A DNA stretch of 14,609 nt. Source: DATEAV01 sp964513155 (lineage in GTDB: Bacteria > Chloroflexota > Anaerolineae > Anaerolineales > E44-bin32). This document shows, one piece after another, positions 1-6,913 of the stretch. Every line of letters begins with the position of its first letter. Within the stretch, counting starts at the first letter, position 1. Where the stretch lies: the NCBI GenBank assembly GCA_964513155.1, contig CAZEMA010000062.1:1-14609 (forward strand), written 5' to 3'. Under the pieces are notes generated by a model that was not told where the DNA came from, ran no database searches, and worked only from the letters and a program-made list of their open reading frames with translations. The position numbers and the translations under genes were made by a program.

Positions 1-15
1 CTCCAGCGCATCCAT
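1..15 (-). CDS. 5' end of an unidentified gene running off the left edge
   Basis: An ATG on the minus strand (15 to 13) is followed by four sense codons (GAT GCG CTG GAG, giving M-D-A-L-E) before the window ends. It is preceded by a good Shine-Dalgarno core, GGAG at 21 to 18, two bases (A17, C16) before the ATG, and by a plausible promoter. Only five codons are visible, so no product can be named. The LexA-like box in its promoter suggests, as inference only, a DNA-damage-regulated gene. Confidence 0.35.
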
Positions 16-21
16 GTCTCC

Positions 22-50
22 AGAATAGCACAAATGTTCTGCCCGCGCAA
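22..50 (-). promoter_or_regulatory. Promoter with overlapping LexA/DinR-like box
   Basis: On the minus strand, TTGCGC (50 to 45) is separated by 17 bases from TATTCT (27 to 22), which is preceded by TG at -3/-2 (extended -10). Inside the spacer and reaching the -10 is GAACATTTGTGC (39 to 28). It resembles the Gram-positive DinR/LexA box GAACNNNNGTTC at all but one of the fixed positions. A repressor bound there would block RNA polymerase. The spacing is convincing, but the box is imperfect in its right half. Confidence 0.35.
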
Positions 51-134
51 GTGCCTGTATGGGTTCAGGACATATGAGACAGGCAGAGGAGTCACGGGCC
101 TTCAGTCCCCTCGGACGACACCAGCCCCTTGCTC

Positions 135-154
135 CCCCGCCGTCCGCGGCGGGG
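135..154. other. Perfect 8-bp GC hairpin
   Basis: CCCCGCCG (135-142) and CGGCGGGG (147-154) form a perfect stem with a four-base TCCG loop. On the minus strand, the direction in which smc is transcribed, no T-run follows, so it is not a canonical intrinsic terminator. It could act as a 3'-end stabilising structure or as part of a repeat element. Confidence 0.4.
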
Positions 155-300
155 CTCTCTGCTTTCGGGCCATCCACGGGCCACCGATGACGGCGGCCCG
201 CACACGAAGATCGGCCCTCGCACTCCACAGGGCGAGGCGGCCCCTCTGCCTGTCCTCCCCCCTGCGGTTCCTCTTCCGATTGGCAGGCGTTCCCTTGCAG

Positions 301-330
301 GGTGCTCCTCCGCTCCGCGCGGAGTGCACC
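301..330. other. Compound stem-loop in the smc 3' intergenic region
   Basis: An outer stem GGTGC (301-305) / GCACC (326-330) encloses the 12-base palindrome CTCCGCGCGGAG (313-324). The G-run cluster at 336 to 352 follows directly on the plus strand. There is no T-run on either side. It is a candidate transcript-end structure for smc or a piece of a dispersed repeat. Confidence 0.35.
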
Positions 331-435
331 GCGAAGGGGGATGGGGTGAGGGTTCGAAGTCCGGCTGATGCCCGATAGGCCTTGGGGGGAGAGGGACAGC
401 CGCGGATGCCGAACCGAGTACGCCGTGAACCTGGG

Positions 436-3400
436 CTAGCCAGAGAACTGCTTGGCGGCTTCGTCCAGCTTGAGGCTGATCACCGTGCTCGCCGAGTCCC
501 TCCCCATGGTGACACCATAGACGACCTCGGCTGCCTGGATCGTCTCGCGGTTGTGCGTGATGATGATGAACTGGGTGCGGCTACTCAGCGAGCGCAGCAA
601 CTCGCGGAAGCGGGCGACATTGGCCTCGTCCAGCATAGCGTCTACTTCGTCCAGCAGGCAGATCGGCGTTGGGGAAACCTTCAACAGGGCGAATACCAGG
701 GCGCAGGCTGTCAGACTGCGCTCACCGCCGGAGAGCATCGCCAGACCCTGCTCCCGGCGCCCGGGCAGACGGGCCTCGATGTCGATCCCAGTCGTCGTCA
801 GATCCTCGGGGTCAGTCAGGCGCAGCCGGGCGACGCCGCCGCCGAACAACTGGGTGAAGGTCTCGCGGAAGGCAACGGCAACTGCGTCAAACGTCTTGCG
901 GAACTCGCGCTCCATCAAAAGGTCCAACTCGGCGATCACTTCCTGCAGCTGTGACTCGGCCTTGCGCAGATCGTCCACCTGGGCCGTCAGGAACTCGACG
1001 CGCTCCCGGACCTCGACGTACTCCCGCTGGGCCTCGGGGTTGACTGCGCCCATGCGGCGCAGCTGGGCGCGAAGCCGCTCCACCTGACTCTCCACTTCTA
1101 GCGGCAGGGCCTCGACCACCGGCAGTCTCTCCACCAGGCCTTCCAGTGGCAGAGGCGTCTGTCCGGTCGTCTCTTCGTCGAAGTCAAAAGACACCAGGCC
1201 GAAGTCGTCCTCGATCCGACGCTTGAGGCTGTTCATCTCTTCCTGGCGGCGCGCCAGCTCGATCTGCGCCTGGGAGTGGTCACGCTCTGCCGCTTGGACT
1301 TCGGTGCGGAGTTGGCGTTCAACAGCCTCCGACTCTGCCCGCTCGTGCTCGGCCTTCTCCACCGCAATCTCCGCGGGTTGCGTCTGGGTGGCGATCTCGG
1401 CCAGCCTGGTCTCGATCCCCTGCATGGCCTGGCCGGCCTGGGCGGCCGCTTGCCGGAGGGCTTCCTGCTCGGTCGCGGCCGATTGCAGCCGGGCATCCCG
1501 CACCGCCAGATCCCGTTCAGCCTGCGCAAGCCGTTCTGCCGCTTCGGCCTCCCGGCTGCGGGCCTCTTCCAATGCCTGCTTGGCGGCATCGAGTCGCTCC
1601 CGCGCCTGGGCCTCGAGGAAAGCCGCGCCCCCTGCCTCGGTGGCACGGAGCGCTTCGCTGGCGATCCGCAGCTCGCTCTCCAGCCCGGTGCGTTCCGCGG
1701 CAAAGGATGCCTCGGCGCCCTCCGATTGTTGCAGCTCCACGTCCAGGCGCGAAACCTCATCCTCGATCTGGCGCAACTGGGCGGCGAACGTTTGGCGTTG
1801 GGCTGCCGCCGCCCGGCTTACCGCCTCGGCCTCTGCAAGCTCCCTTTGCGCGACCCTCTCCGCTTCGGATGGGGCAAGCGAAGCCTGTCGCGCTTGCGCC
1901 GACATCACCTTGCGTCGTTCGACCTCTGCCCGGGCCCTCGCTTCCTCGGTTTCCACCTTGGCCAATTCTGTTCTAGCCGCCGCCAGAAGGCCCTCTGCCC
2001 TGCTCCGGGCCTTCGCCCGATCAATCGACCTCCGGTGACGGCCTCCGACAAGGACATGCCCTGCCGGGTGGAATACCTCCCCAGACAACGTCACGAGGCG
2101 AGCGTCCTCCGGCAGGCTTCCGAGCAACCTCCGGGCCGCCGCCCGGTCCTGGACAATGAGCGTGCGGCCCAGAAGCAGGTCAACGACCGGCCGGACCGGG
2201 GGCTCGGCACCTGTCAACTCCGCCGCGTTCCCCAGACAGCCTTCCAGCCGCAGTCTCTCGGGGATGCCGCGCAACGCCGTCACGGGCAGAAGCGCCGCCT
2301 GCGCCTGGGGCTGTTCACCATCCAGGTGGTCCAACGCGGCAGAAACGTCCTCCGCTGTCTGAAGCGCCAGGCCGTCGCCGAACTCACCCAACGCGGCCAG
2401 GATTGCCGTCTCATACGCAGCGGGCACGCGCAGTTGCTGGCTGAGCCGGCCCACGATCCCAGCAAGCTGGCCACGCTCGGCCGCCTGGAGGAGCCTGAGC
2501 GTCGCCTCCTCAGCCTCGGCCTCCTGCCTGCCGAGCACCTCCAGGCGCGCCTCCAGACCCGCCACCTGCCCACGCAAGTCCCCCAGCCGTTGCCCGAGGC
2601 GGGTCGCCTCGCGCTCCGCCTGCTCCAGATGACCCCTCTCCGTTGCCTCCGCGGCAACGGCGGACTCCCTCTGTCTCAGCGCCTCGGCCGCTGAGCGCCG
2701 GGAGGACTCCGCTTGCGCCATCGCCTCGACGGCGCTGGTTCCGGCTGTGTCCAGCGCCCCCTGGACCTCGGACCGCCGTCTGGCCAGCTCCCGGCCTCGC
2801 TCCTCGAGTTGCCCCCTGCGCGCGGACCATGACGCCTGGCGGGCGGCGAGCGCTTCGAGGGCCTTCTCGGCTGCTCCCAGGCGGGCCATCGGCTCGGGTC
2901 CGCCCTCCACCGTACCCGCCATTCTCACGGCTTCGTCCGCCTCACTCAACGTCTGTAGCCGGACTGCTGTTTCGCCGCGCGCCGTCTCCAACCTCGCCTG
3001 CAACGACGATCGCGATTCCTCCAGCGCCCCGATCTCTTGTTGCGCCTGAGCGTCCTGCTCGCCCAGCCAGCGCAGCCTCTCCTGGGAGACCGCCAAGCGC
3101 GTCCCCAGGGATTCCCTCTGCGCATACAGGCCGGTGACTTGTTGGGAGAGTTGATGCAGGCTCGACCTTAGAATGTCGATGCGAGTGCGTGTTTCCGCGA
3201 GGTTGCCCTCGGTGGCGGTCAAGCGGGCGCGCAGGCCGTCTCTGATCTCCGTGCAGCGGACCGCCTCGTCCCTGGACCCAGCCACGACCCTGCCCATGTG
3301 GTGCCAGTGGTAGCCATACCAGACTCGCAGGCCGGCCTCGAGGTCGGTCTTGACCTGCTCGTACTCGCGCGCCCGCTGCGCCTGGCGCTCCAGGCTCCGC

Positions 3401-4029
3401 AAGCGCGGTCTGAGCTCGGCCAGGATGTCCTGCACGCGCTCGAGGTTGCGCTGTGTCGACTCCATGCGCTTCAGCGCTTCCTCGCGCCGGCTGCGGTACA
3501 GGCCAATGCCGGCCGCCTCCTCAAACAGGCGTCGGCGCTCTTCGGCTTTGAGGGAGAGGGCCGCGTCCACCAGACCTTGCCCGATGATCGTGTAGGTCCG
3601 CTGCGCCAAGCCGACCTGGGCCAGCAACTCAGAGACCTCGCGCAGTCGCACCTTCTGCCCGTTGAGCAGGTACTCGTTCTGCCCGTCCCGATACGCCCGC
3701 CGGCTGATGGACACCTCGGCGAAGTCGATCGGCAGCCAGCCCTGGCTGTTGTCGAAGGTGATCGTGGCCGAAGCCATGCTCGCCCGGGGCCGGCTCTCGG
3801 AGCCGGCGAAGATCATGTCCTCGGTCTTCTTGCCGCGCAGCAGGGAATACGACTGCTCGCCGAGCACCCAGCGGACAGCGTCGGCGATGTTGGACTTGCC
3901 GGAGCCGTTCGGGCCCACGATGGCGGTGATCGTCCGGCCAAACTCGAAGACCGTGTTGCTGGCAAACGTCTTGTAGCCTTGCAGCTCGAGGGCCTTCAGA
4001 GGAGCAGGACTATCCGATGAACGATCCAC
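436..4029 (-). CDS. smc: Chromosome segregation ATPase SMC
   Basis: This encodes the bacterial SMC ATPase, the core of the condensin-like complex (with ScpA/ScpB, not in this window) that compacts and helps segregate the chromosome. At 1197 residues it has the usual full length. The N-terminal head carries LELQGYKTFA and Walker A GPNGSGKS (39-46). A long Arg/Glu/Ala-rich coiled coil follows (about 165-515), then a hinge (about 520-665, with HPAGHVLVGG near its end), and the returning coiled coil. The C-terminal head has the ABC signature LSGGE (1099-1103) and Walker B CLLDEVDA with D1127 and E1128. The start is GTG with GGGAG (4038 to 4034) four bases upstream. It begins ten residues before the conserved head sequence, and no better start lies nearby. 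It follows rnc by 25 bases and is probably co-transcribed with it. The heads and hinge look intact. Confidence 0.97.
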   Translation of the reverse strand: MDRSSDSPAPLKALELQGYKTFASNTVFEFGRTITAIVGPNGSGKSNIADAVRWVLGEQSYSLLRGKKTEDMIFAGSESRPRASMASATITFDNSQGWLPIDFAEVSISRRAYRDGQNEYLLNGQKVRLREVSELLAQVGLAQRTYTIIGQGLVDAALSLKAEERRRLFEEAAGIGLYRSRREEALKRMESTQRNLERVQDILAELRPRLRSLERQAQRAREYEQVKTDLEAGLRVWYGYHWHHMGRVVAGSRDEAVRCTEIRDGLRARLTATEGNLAETRTRIDILRSSLHQLSQQVTGLYAQRESLGTRLAVSQERLRWLGEQDAQAQQEIGALEESRSSLQARLETARGETAVRLQTLSEADEAVRMAGTVEGGPEPMARLGAAEKALEALAARQASWSARRGQLEERGRELARRRSEVQGALDTAGTSAVEAMAQAESSRRSAAEALRQRESAVAAEATERGHLEQAEREATRLGQRLGDLRGQVAGLEARLEVLGRQEAEAEEATLRLLQAAERGQLAGIVGRLSQQLRVPAAYETAILAALGEFGDGLALQTAEDVSAALDHLDGEQPQAQAALLPVTALRGIPERLRLEGCLGNAAELTGAEPPVRPVVDLLLGRTLIVQDRAAARRLLGSLPEDARLVTLSGEVFHPAGHVLVGGRHRRSIDRAKARSRAEGLLAAARTELAKVETEEARARAEVERRKVMSAQARQASLAPSEAERVAQRELAEAEAVSRAAAAQRQTFAAQLRQIEDEVSRLDVELQQSEGAEASFAAERTGLESELRIASEALRATEAGGAAFLEAQARERLDAAKQALEEARSREAEAAERLAQAERDLAVRDARLQSAATEQEALRQAAAQAGQAMQGIETRLAEIATQTQPAEIAVEKAEHERAESEAVERQLRTEVQAAERDHSQAQIELARRQEEMNSLKRRIEDDFGLVSFDFDEETTGQTPLPLEGLVERLPVVEALPLEVESQVERLRAQLRRMGAVNPEAQREYVEVRERVEFLTAQVDDLRKAESQLQEVIAELDLLMEREFRKTFDAVAVAFRETFTQLFGGGVARLRLTDPEDLTTTGIDIEARLPGRREQGLAMLSGGERSLTACALVFALLKVSPTPICLLDEVDAMLDEANVARFRELLRSLSSRTQFIIITHNRETIQAAEVVYGVTMGRDSASTVISLKLDEAAKQFSG

Positions 4030-4054
4030 AGCACTCCCAGGCCAAGCAGGATAC

Positions 4055-4747
4055 CTACGTATGCTGATTCACTCTCACCAGAGCATCGCTGGCGGCGCGC
4101 TGGGCGGCAGCTTGCTTGCTCCTGCCAGCGCCTCGGCCGCGCAACTCGCCGCCCACGGTCACTTCGACCACGAACTCCCGGTCATGGTCTGGCCCGCGGG
4201 CTTCCACGGTCCGATACCGGGGTGTCTCGCCCAACTCGGCCTGCGCCCAGATCTGCAGCAGGCTGCGGGCATCCAAGAGTGACTCGTCCCCCAGGATCGT
4301 GGCAATGGCGGATTCGAATCTCGGCTCCATGAACTCCTCGACCGCCTTGAGCCCGCGGTCGAGGTACATGGCCCCTATCAGCGCCTCAAACGCGCCACAC
4401 AGAAGCACCGGCCGCTTGCGGCCGCCTGAAGCTTCCTCCCCCTTACCAAGCAGCAGTGCCTCTCCTACTTCGACCTCGCCGGCGAACGCCGCCAACTGTG
4501 GCGTCCACACCAGCGCCGACCGCAGCCGGGTCAGCTCGCCCTCGTTCTTCTCAGGGAAACGCTTGTAGAGCCAGGCGCCGCTCATGAAGTCAAGGACGGC
4601 GTCTCCCAAGAACTCGAGCCGCTCGTTGTCTTCGAGCGCCTCCGAGTGTTCGTTCAGATACGAGCGATGGGTAAGCGCCCGCCGCAGCAGCCTCTCGTCG
4701 GCAAAGACGAGCCCTGCCTGCCGGGCAAACTCGTCCGCGTTGATCAT
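4055..4747 (-). CDS. rnc: Ribonuclease III
   Basis: This encodes the dsRNA endonuclease that processes rRNA precursors and other structured RNAs. The 230-residue form starts at ATG 4747, which has GGAGA (4756 to 4752) at good spacing. An upstream in-frame TTG (4780) lies in the loop of a stable leader hairpin and has a poor ribosome binding site, so I reject it. The RNase III signature NERLEFLGDAVLDF spans 41 to 54 and supplies E42, E45 and D49. The second metal-binding motif is CGAFEALIGA (117-126): E121 is present, but the position equivalent to E. coli D114 is Gly118. A dsRNA-binding domain occupies about 155-225, ending in the basic GRSKQAAAQRAA helix. smc follows 25 bases downstream, matching the rnc-smc order known from Bacillus. 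Confidence 0.95.
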   Translation of the reverse strand: MINADEFARQAGLVFADERLLRRALTHRSYLNEHSEALEDNERLEFLGDAVLDFMSGAWLYKRFPEKNEGELTRLRSALVWTPQLAAFAGEVEVGEALLLGKGEEASGGRKRPVLLCGAFEALIGAMYLDRGLKAVEEFMEPRFESAIATILGDESLLDARSLLQIWAQAELGETPRYRTVEARGPDHDREFVVEVTVGGELRGRGAGRSKQAAAQRAASDALVRVNQHT

Positions 4748-4755
4748 GGTCTCTC

Positions 4756-4804
4756 CGCGGAACTCGGGGGACGCTGTCAACCCAGAGCGCCTGAGTTCGC
4801 CGCG
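4756..4804 (-). promoter_or_regulatory. Long stem-loop in the rnc 5' leader
   Basis: In the rnc transcript CGCGG (4804-4800) pairs with CCGCG (4760-4756). AACTC (4797-4793) pairs with GAGTT (4765-4761). GGCGCU (4791-4786) pairs with AGCGUC (4775-4770) with one G-U. A 10-base loop caps it, with a CG bulge and an asymmetric A/CCCC internal loop: 16 pairs in total. Its last base is the first G of the GGAGA ribosome binding site. RNase III cleaving a stem-loop in its own mRNA leader is established for E. coli. A similar role here is inference from position. Confidence 0.6.
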
Positions 4805-4843
4805 TCCCTCCAGTTCACTTGATGATGTTTCGGCCGATTCCCG

Positions 4844-4849
4844 ATTCTA
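4844..4849 (-). promoter_or_regulatory. Possible -10 element for rnc-smc
   Basis: On the minus strand TAGAAT (4849 to 4844) matches TATAAT at five of six positions. It would start transcription near 4837, giving a leader of about 90 bases that contains the whole stem-loop. No good -35 is visible at 16 to 18 bases (TGGCCT at 17). It sits in the 264- to 297-base gap between the threonine synthase-like gene and rnc, which holds no convincing gene and no clear terminator. Confidence 0.3.
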
Positions 4850-5044
4850 CACGCATACGGCGAGCAAGGCCAGGAGCCGCTCGGGGTCGGGGCATATGGG
4901 AACGGGTGGTCAGGTCCGTGCCGCCAGCGCCCCAGCCTGGCTACTCTACGAGCAGGGCGCTTTCATCACACTCTCAGGGCTAGGCAGGCCCCCAATGGCA
5001 ATCGCCTCCGTCTTGGGCTTCGATGTCCAACCTGCCCTGCTTTC

Positions 5045-6199
5045 TTACCTGGACCCAGCGGAGCCGATTCCCGCCTTGAACCCCGACCCCGTCAGGATCG
5101 CCACAATTGGCTGAGGCAGATCCCCGCCAACGCTGAGCAGCGCCGGCCACACGACCGCCGAGGTCGGCTCTACGTACAATCCCTGCCGGGCCAGGGCCTC
5201 CGCGCCCTCCCGGATCTCGTCCTCATCCACCGCGCACCATAGACCTCCGGAGGCATCGACCGCGGCCATCACCGCCTCCCCGCGCACCGGCCTCAGGATG
5301 CGGATTCCCTCCGCCAGCGTCTCCGCCTCCCTGACCAGCCGCAGCCCGGCTGCTCCACCGCGATGGGTCGCCCACATGGGCGCGCAGGCGAGCGCCTGGA
5401 CTCCGACCAGCCGGGGCGTCCTTTCGATGATCCCGGCCCGCCTCAGCGCTTCGAACCCCCGATGCATGCCCAGGAGCAACGAACCTTGCCCAGCTGGGCT
5501 GACGACCGAGCCAGGAGCGTCGCCAAGCTGCTCGACAATCTCGAAGGCCAGTGTCGCCACGCCGGCCAGTTCATGCGGCTGACAGGCATGGCTGGCATAC
5601 ACGACTCCCGCCTCCGCCCGCTGACGGACGGCCTCCGTGGCGGCCGACCGCGGCCCTGCAACGGTCACAACCTCCGCGCCGCAGGCCCGCATTTGAGCCA
5701 GCTTGGGGCCGGAGGCTGTAGCCGGCGCGTAAATCTCCGCCCGAATGCCGGCCCGGGCGGTATAGGCCGCCAGCGCCGAGCCCGCGTTCCCCGACGAATC
5801 CTCGACAACGTGGCGCACACCCCCCGCCGCCAGGCAGCTGACCAGCACCGCTGCCCCGCGGTCCTTGAACGAGCCGGTTGGGTTCTGTTGCTCGCACTTG
5901 AAGTGGACCGGTAGATCGCCGACCTTGCCTTCCAGCAACGGCGTTCCTCCCTCCCCCAGGCTAATCAGGGGCGCCTCGGGAGGGATCGGCAGGCTGTTCC
6001 GGAAGCGGGCCAGACCGCGTCGCGCAACCTGAGCCCGAGGGCCGGGCGCAAAGGGGAGCGGCTCAGCGAAGTCGAACAAGCCGCCGCAGGTCGGGCACTT
6101 GTAGGGGAAGCCTTGAGTAGGGTATGGCTGCCCGCAGCCGGTGCAGAGAAACGGCCAGCGCCAGTTGGAGGGCAGCTCGGGTCGTGGGTCCCGACTCAT
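5045..6199 (-). CDS. Threonine synthase-like PLP-dependent enzyme
   Basis: This is a fold-type II PLP enzyme of the threonine synthase family, 384 residues. An N-terminal zinc ribbon has C19/C22 and C35/C38. The PLP lysine lies in NPTGSFKDRG (K112), followed by SSGNAGSALAAY (135-146), the phosphate-binding loop PAGQGS (235-240), PVRG (304-307) and VEPTSA (343-348). Family-typical threonine synthases have GQKT/GTKT before AFEI and PVGNGG in the loop. Here they read GVAT and PAGQGS, so the substrate may not be O-phosphohomoserine. Its ATG overlaps the moaD-moaE stop codon (ATGA), implying translational coupling. Some sulfur-relay pathways pair a MoaD/ThiS-like carrier with a PLP synthase (e.g. 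CysO-CysM), which makes cysteine- or homocysteine-type chemistry an alternative. The family is sure; the exact reaction is not. Confidence 0.85.
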   Translation of the reverse strand: MSRDPRPELPSNWRWPFLCTGCGQPYPTQGFPYKCPTCGGLFDFAEPLPFAPGPRAQVARRGLARFRNSLPIPPEAPLISLGEGGTPLLEGKVGDLPVHFKCEQQNPTGSFKDRGAAVLVSCLAAGGVRHVVEDSSGNAGSALAAYTARAGIRAEIYAPATASGPKLAQMRACGAEVVTVAGPRSAATEAVRQRAEAGVVYASHACQPHELAGVATLAFEIVEQLGDAPGSVVSPAGQGSLLLGMHRGFEALRRAGIIERTPRLVGVQALACAPMWATHRGGAAGLRLVREAETLAEGIRILRPVRGEAVMAAVDASGGLWCAVDEDEIREGAEALARQGLYVEPTSAVVWPALLSVGGDLPQPIVAILTGSGFKAGIGSAGSR

Positions 6200-6909
6200 G
6201 TGGATCGATCGCCCGGCCCGGGGTGGTAGTTTCCCTCGACCCAGGCCTCGCCTTCGGGACCGATATCCTTCTTCCAGATAGGGACGATTTCCTTCAAGCG
6301 ATCGATTCCGTATCGGGCGGCTTCGAACACGCCGCTGTCTCGGTGGGCCGCGGAGCAGGCAACCAGGACCGTTGGCGTGCCCGCCTCCATCCGCCCGATC
6401 CGTTGGACAATGGCCACGCCCTCAACCGATGGCCAGCGGCGGCGTAGCTCTTCCACCACCTGGTGCAGCTTGGCTTCGGCCATGGGCGAGTATGCTTCGT
6501 ACTCAAGCGCCTCTGTCGTGTGAGGTTCGCCCCGCTCGGTCCGTGCCCGCACCAGCCCGGCGAAGACGCACGCGGCTCCCGTCGTCGGGCGGACGATCCA
6601 GCCCAACGCCTGGTTCAGGTCCAGCGGGTCCTGTGTCAGGCGGAGTACGGTCGGCGGTTCCTCCCCCCCGCCGCTGACGGGAGGGAAGAATGCTGCCTCG
6701 TCGCCCTCTTTCAGCGTATCCTCGGCGGCGGCGAACTCCCGATTGACGGCGCAGATAACCGTCGTCATGGAGTCGGCCAGTTCCGGGTGGGCGAGAAGGA
6801 TCGCCGCCTTGAGGTCCGCAACGGTCGCTGCCTCGGGCAGCGTCAGGGTCTCCTGTTTGACGCCCACCTTGAGGCGCAGGGTGGCGAAGTAGCTCACGGT
6901 TAGCTGCAC
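6196..6909 (-). CDS. Fused MoaD-MoaE molybdopterin synthase
   Basis: Molybdopterin synthase inserts two dithiolene sulfurs into precursor Z (cPMP) during molybdenum cofactor synthesis. Normally MoaD carries the sulfur as a C-terminal thiocarboxylate and MoaE is catalytic. Here both lie in one 237-residue chain. Residues 1-81 are a complete ubiquitin-like MoaD ending in PPVSGG (76-81). After a short GEEPP linker, residues 87 to about 230 are MoaE, with CSAAHRD (185-191) and VPIWKK (209-214, the catalytic Lys region). The MoaD Gly-Gly is internal, so it must be freed by cleavage before activation, as is known for the M. tuberculosis MoaX fusion. The start is GTG, four bases after the moaC stop. 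GGAGAG at 6922-6917 inside the moaC end serves as ribosome binding site. It overlaps the downstream PLP-enzyme gene by four bases. Confidence 0.93.
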   Translation of the reverse strand: MQLTVSYFATLRLKVGVKQETLTLPEAATVADLKAAILLAHPELADSMTTVICAVNREFAAAEDTLKEGDEAAFFPPVSGGGEEPPTVLRLTQDPLDLNQALGWIVRPTTGAACVFAGLVRARTERGEPHTTEALEYEAYSPMAEAKLHQVVEELRRRWPSVEGVAIVQRIGRMEAGTPTVLVACSAAHRDSGVFEAARYGIDRLKEIVPIWKKDIGPEGEAWVEGNYHPGPGDRST

Positions 6910-6913
6910 AGCC

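Larger units (their letters stand above)
16..435. other. Non-coding stretch downstream of smc
   Basis: About 420 bases separate the smc stop codon from the partial gene at the left edge. No ORF here looks like a protein: the open frames are Arg/Pro-rich compositional shadows. It holds a perfect GC hairpin (135 to 154), a compound stem-loop (301 to 330), G-runs of 5, 4 and 3 at 336 to 352, and runs of 6 and 3 at 384 to 395. The G-rich motif near 336 to 352 resembles the CCCTCACCCC-type dispersed intergenic repeats that I recall from GC-rich environmental genomes. I cannot confirm copy number from one window. Confidence 0.55.

Noticed and set aside
60..90. CATATG-centred sequence near 69-80 as a second LexA box
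   Set aside because: Only the central CATATG matches; the flanking GAAC/GTTC bases that define the site are absent.
1223..2694. Long open frames antisense to smc (1223-2038 and 1276-2694, plus strand)
   Set aside because: They are Ser/Arg/Ala- or Leu/Gly/Arg-rich shadows of the coiled-coil codons in high-GC DNA, with no family motifs or ribosome binding sites.
4748..4780. TTG start for RNase III at 4780
   Set aside because: It lies in the loop and stem of the leader hairpin with a poor ribosome binding site. ATG 4747 has GGAGA and gives the usual family N-terminus.
4774..4784. TTGACA on the minus strand near 4780 as a -35 box
   Set aside because: No -10-like sequence follows at 16 to 18 bases, and the site is inside the rnc leader.
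4781..5044. Small 26-codon minus-strand ORF starting near 4895
   Set aside because: It spans the putative rnc -10 element, has no ribosome binding site and is Arg/Pro-rich by composition.
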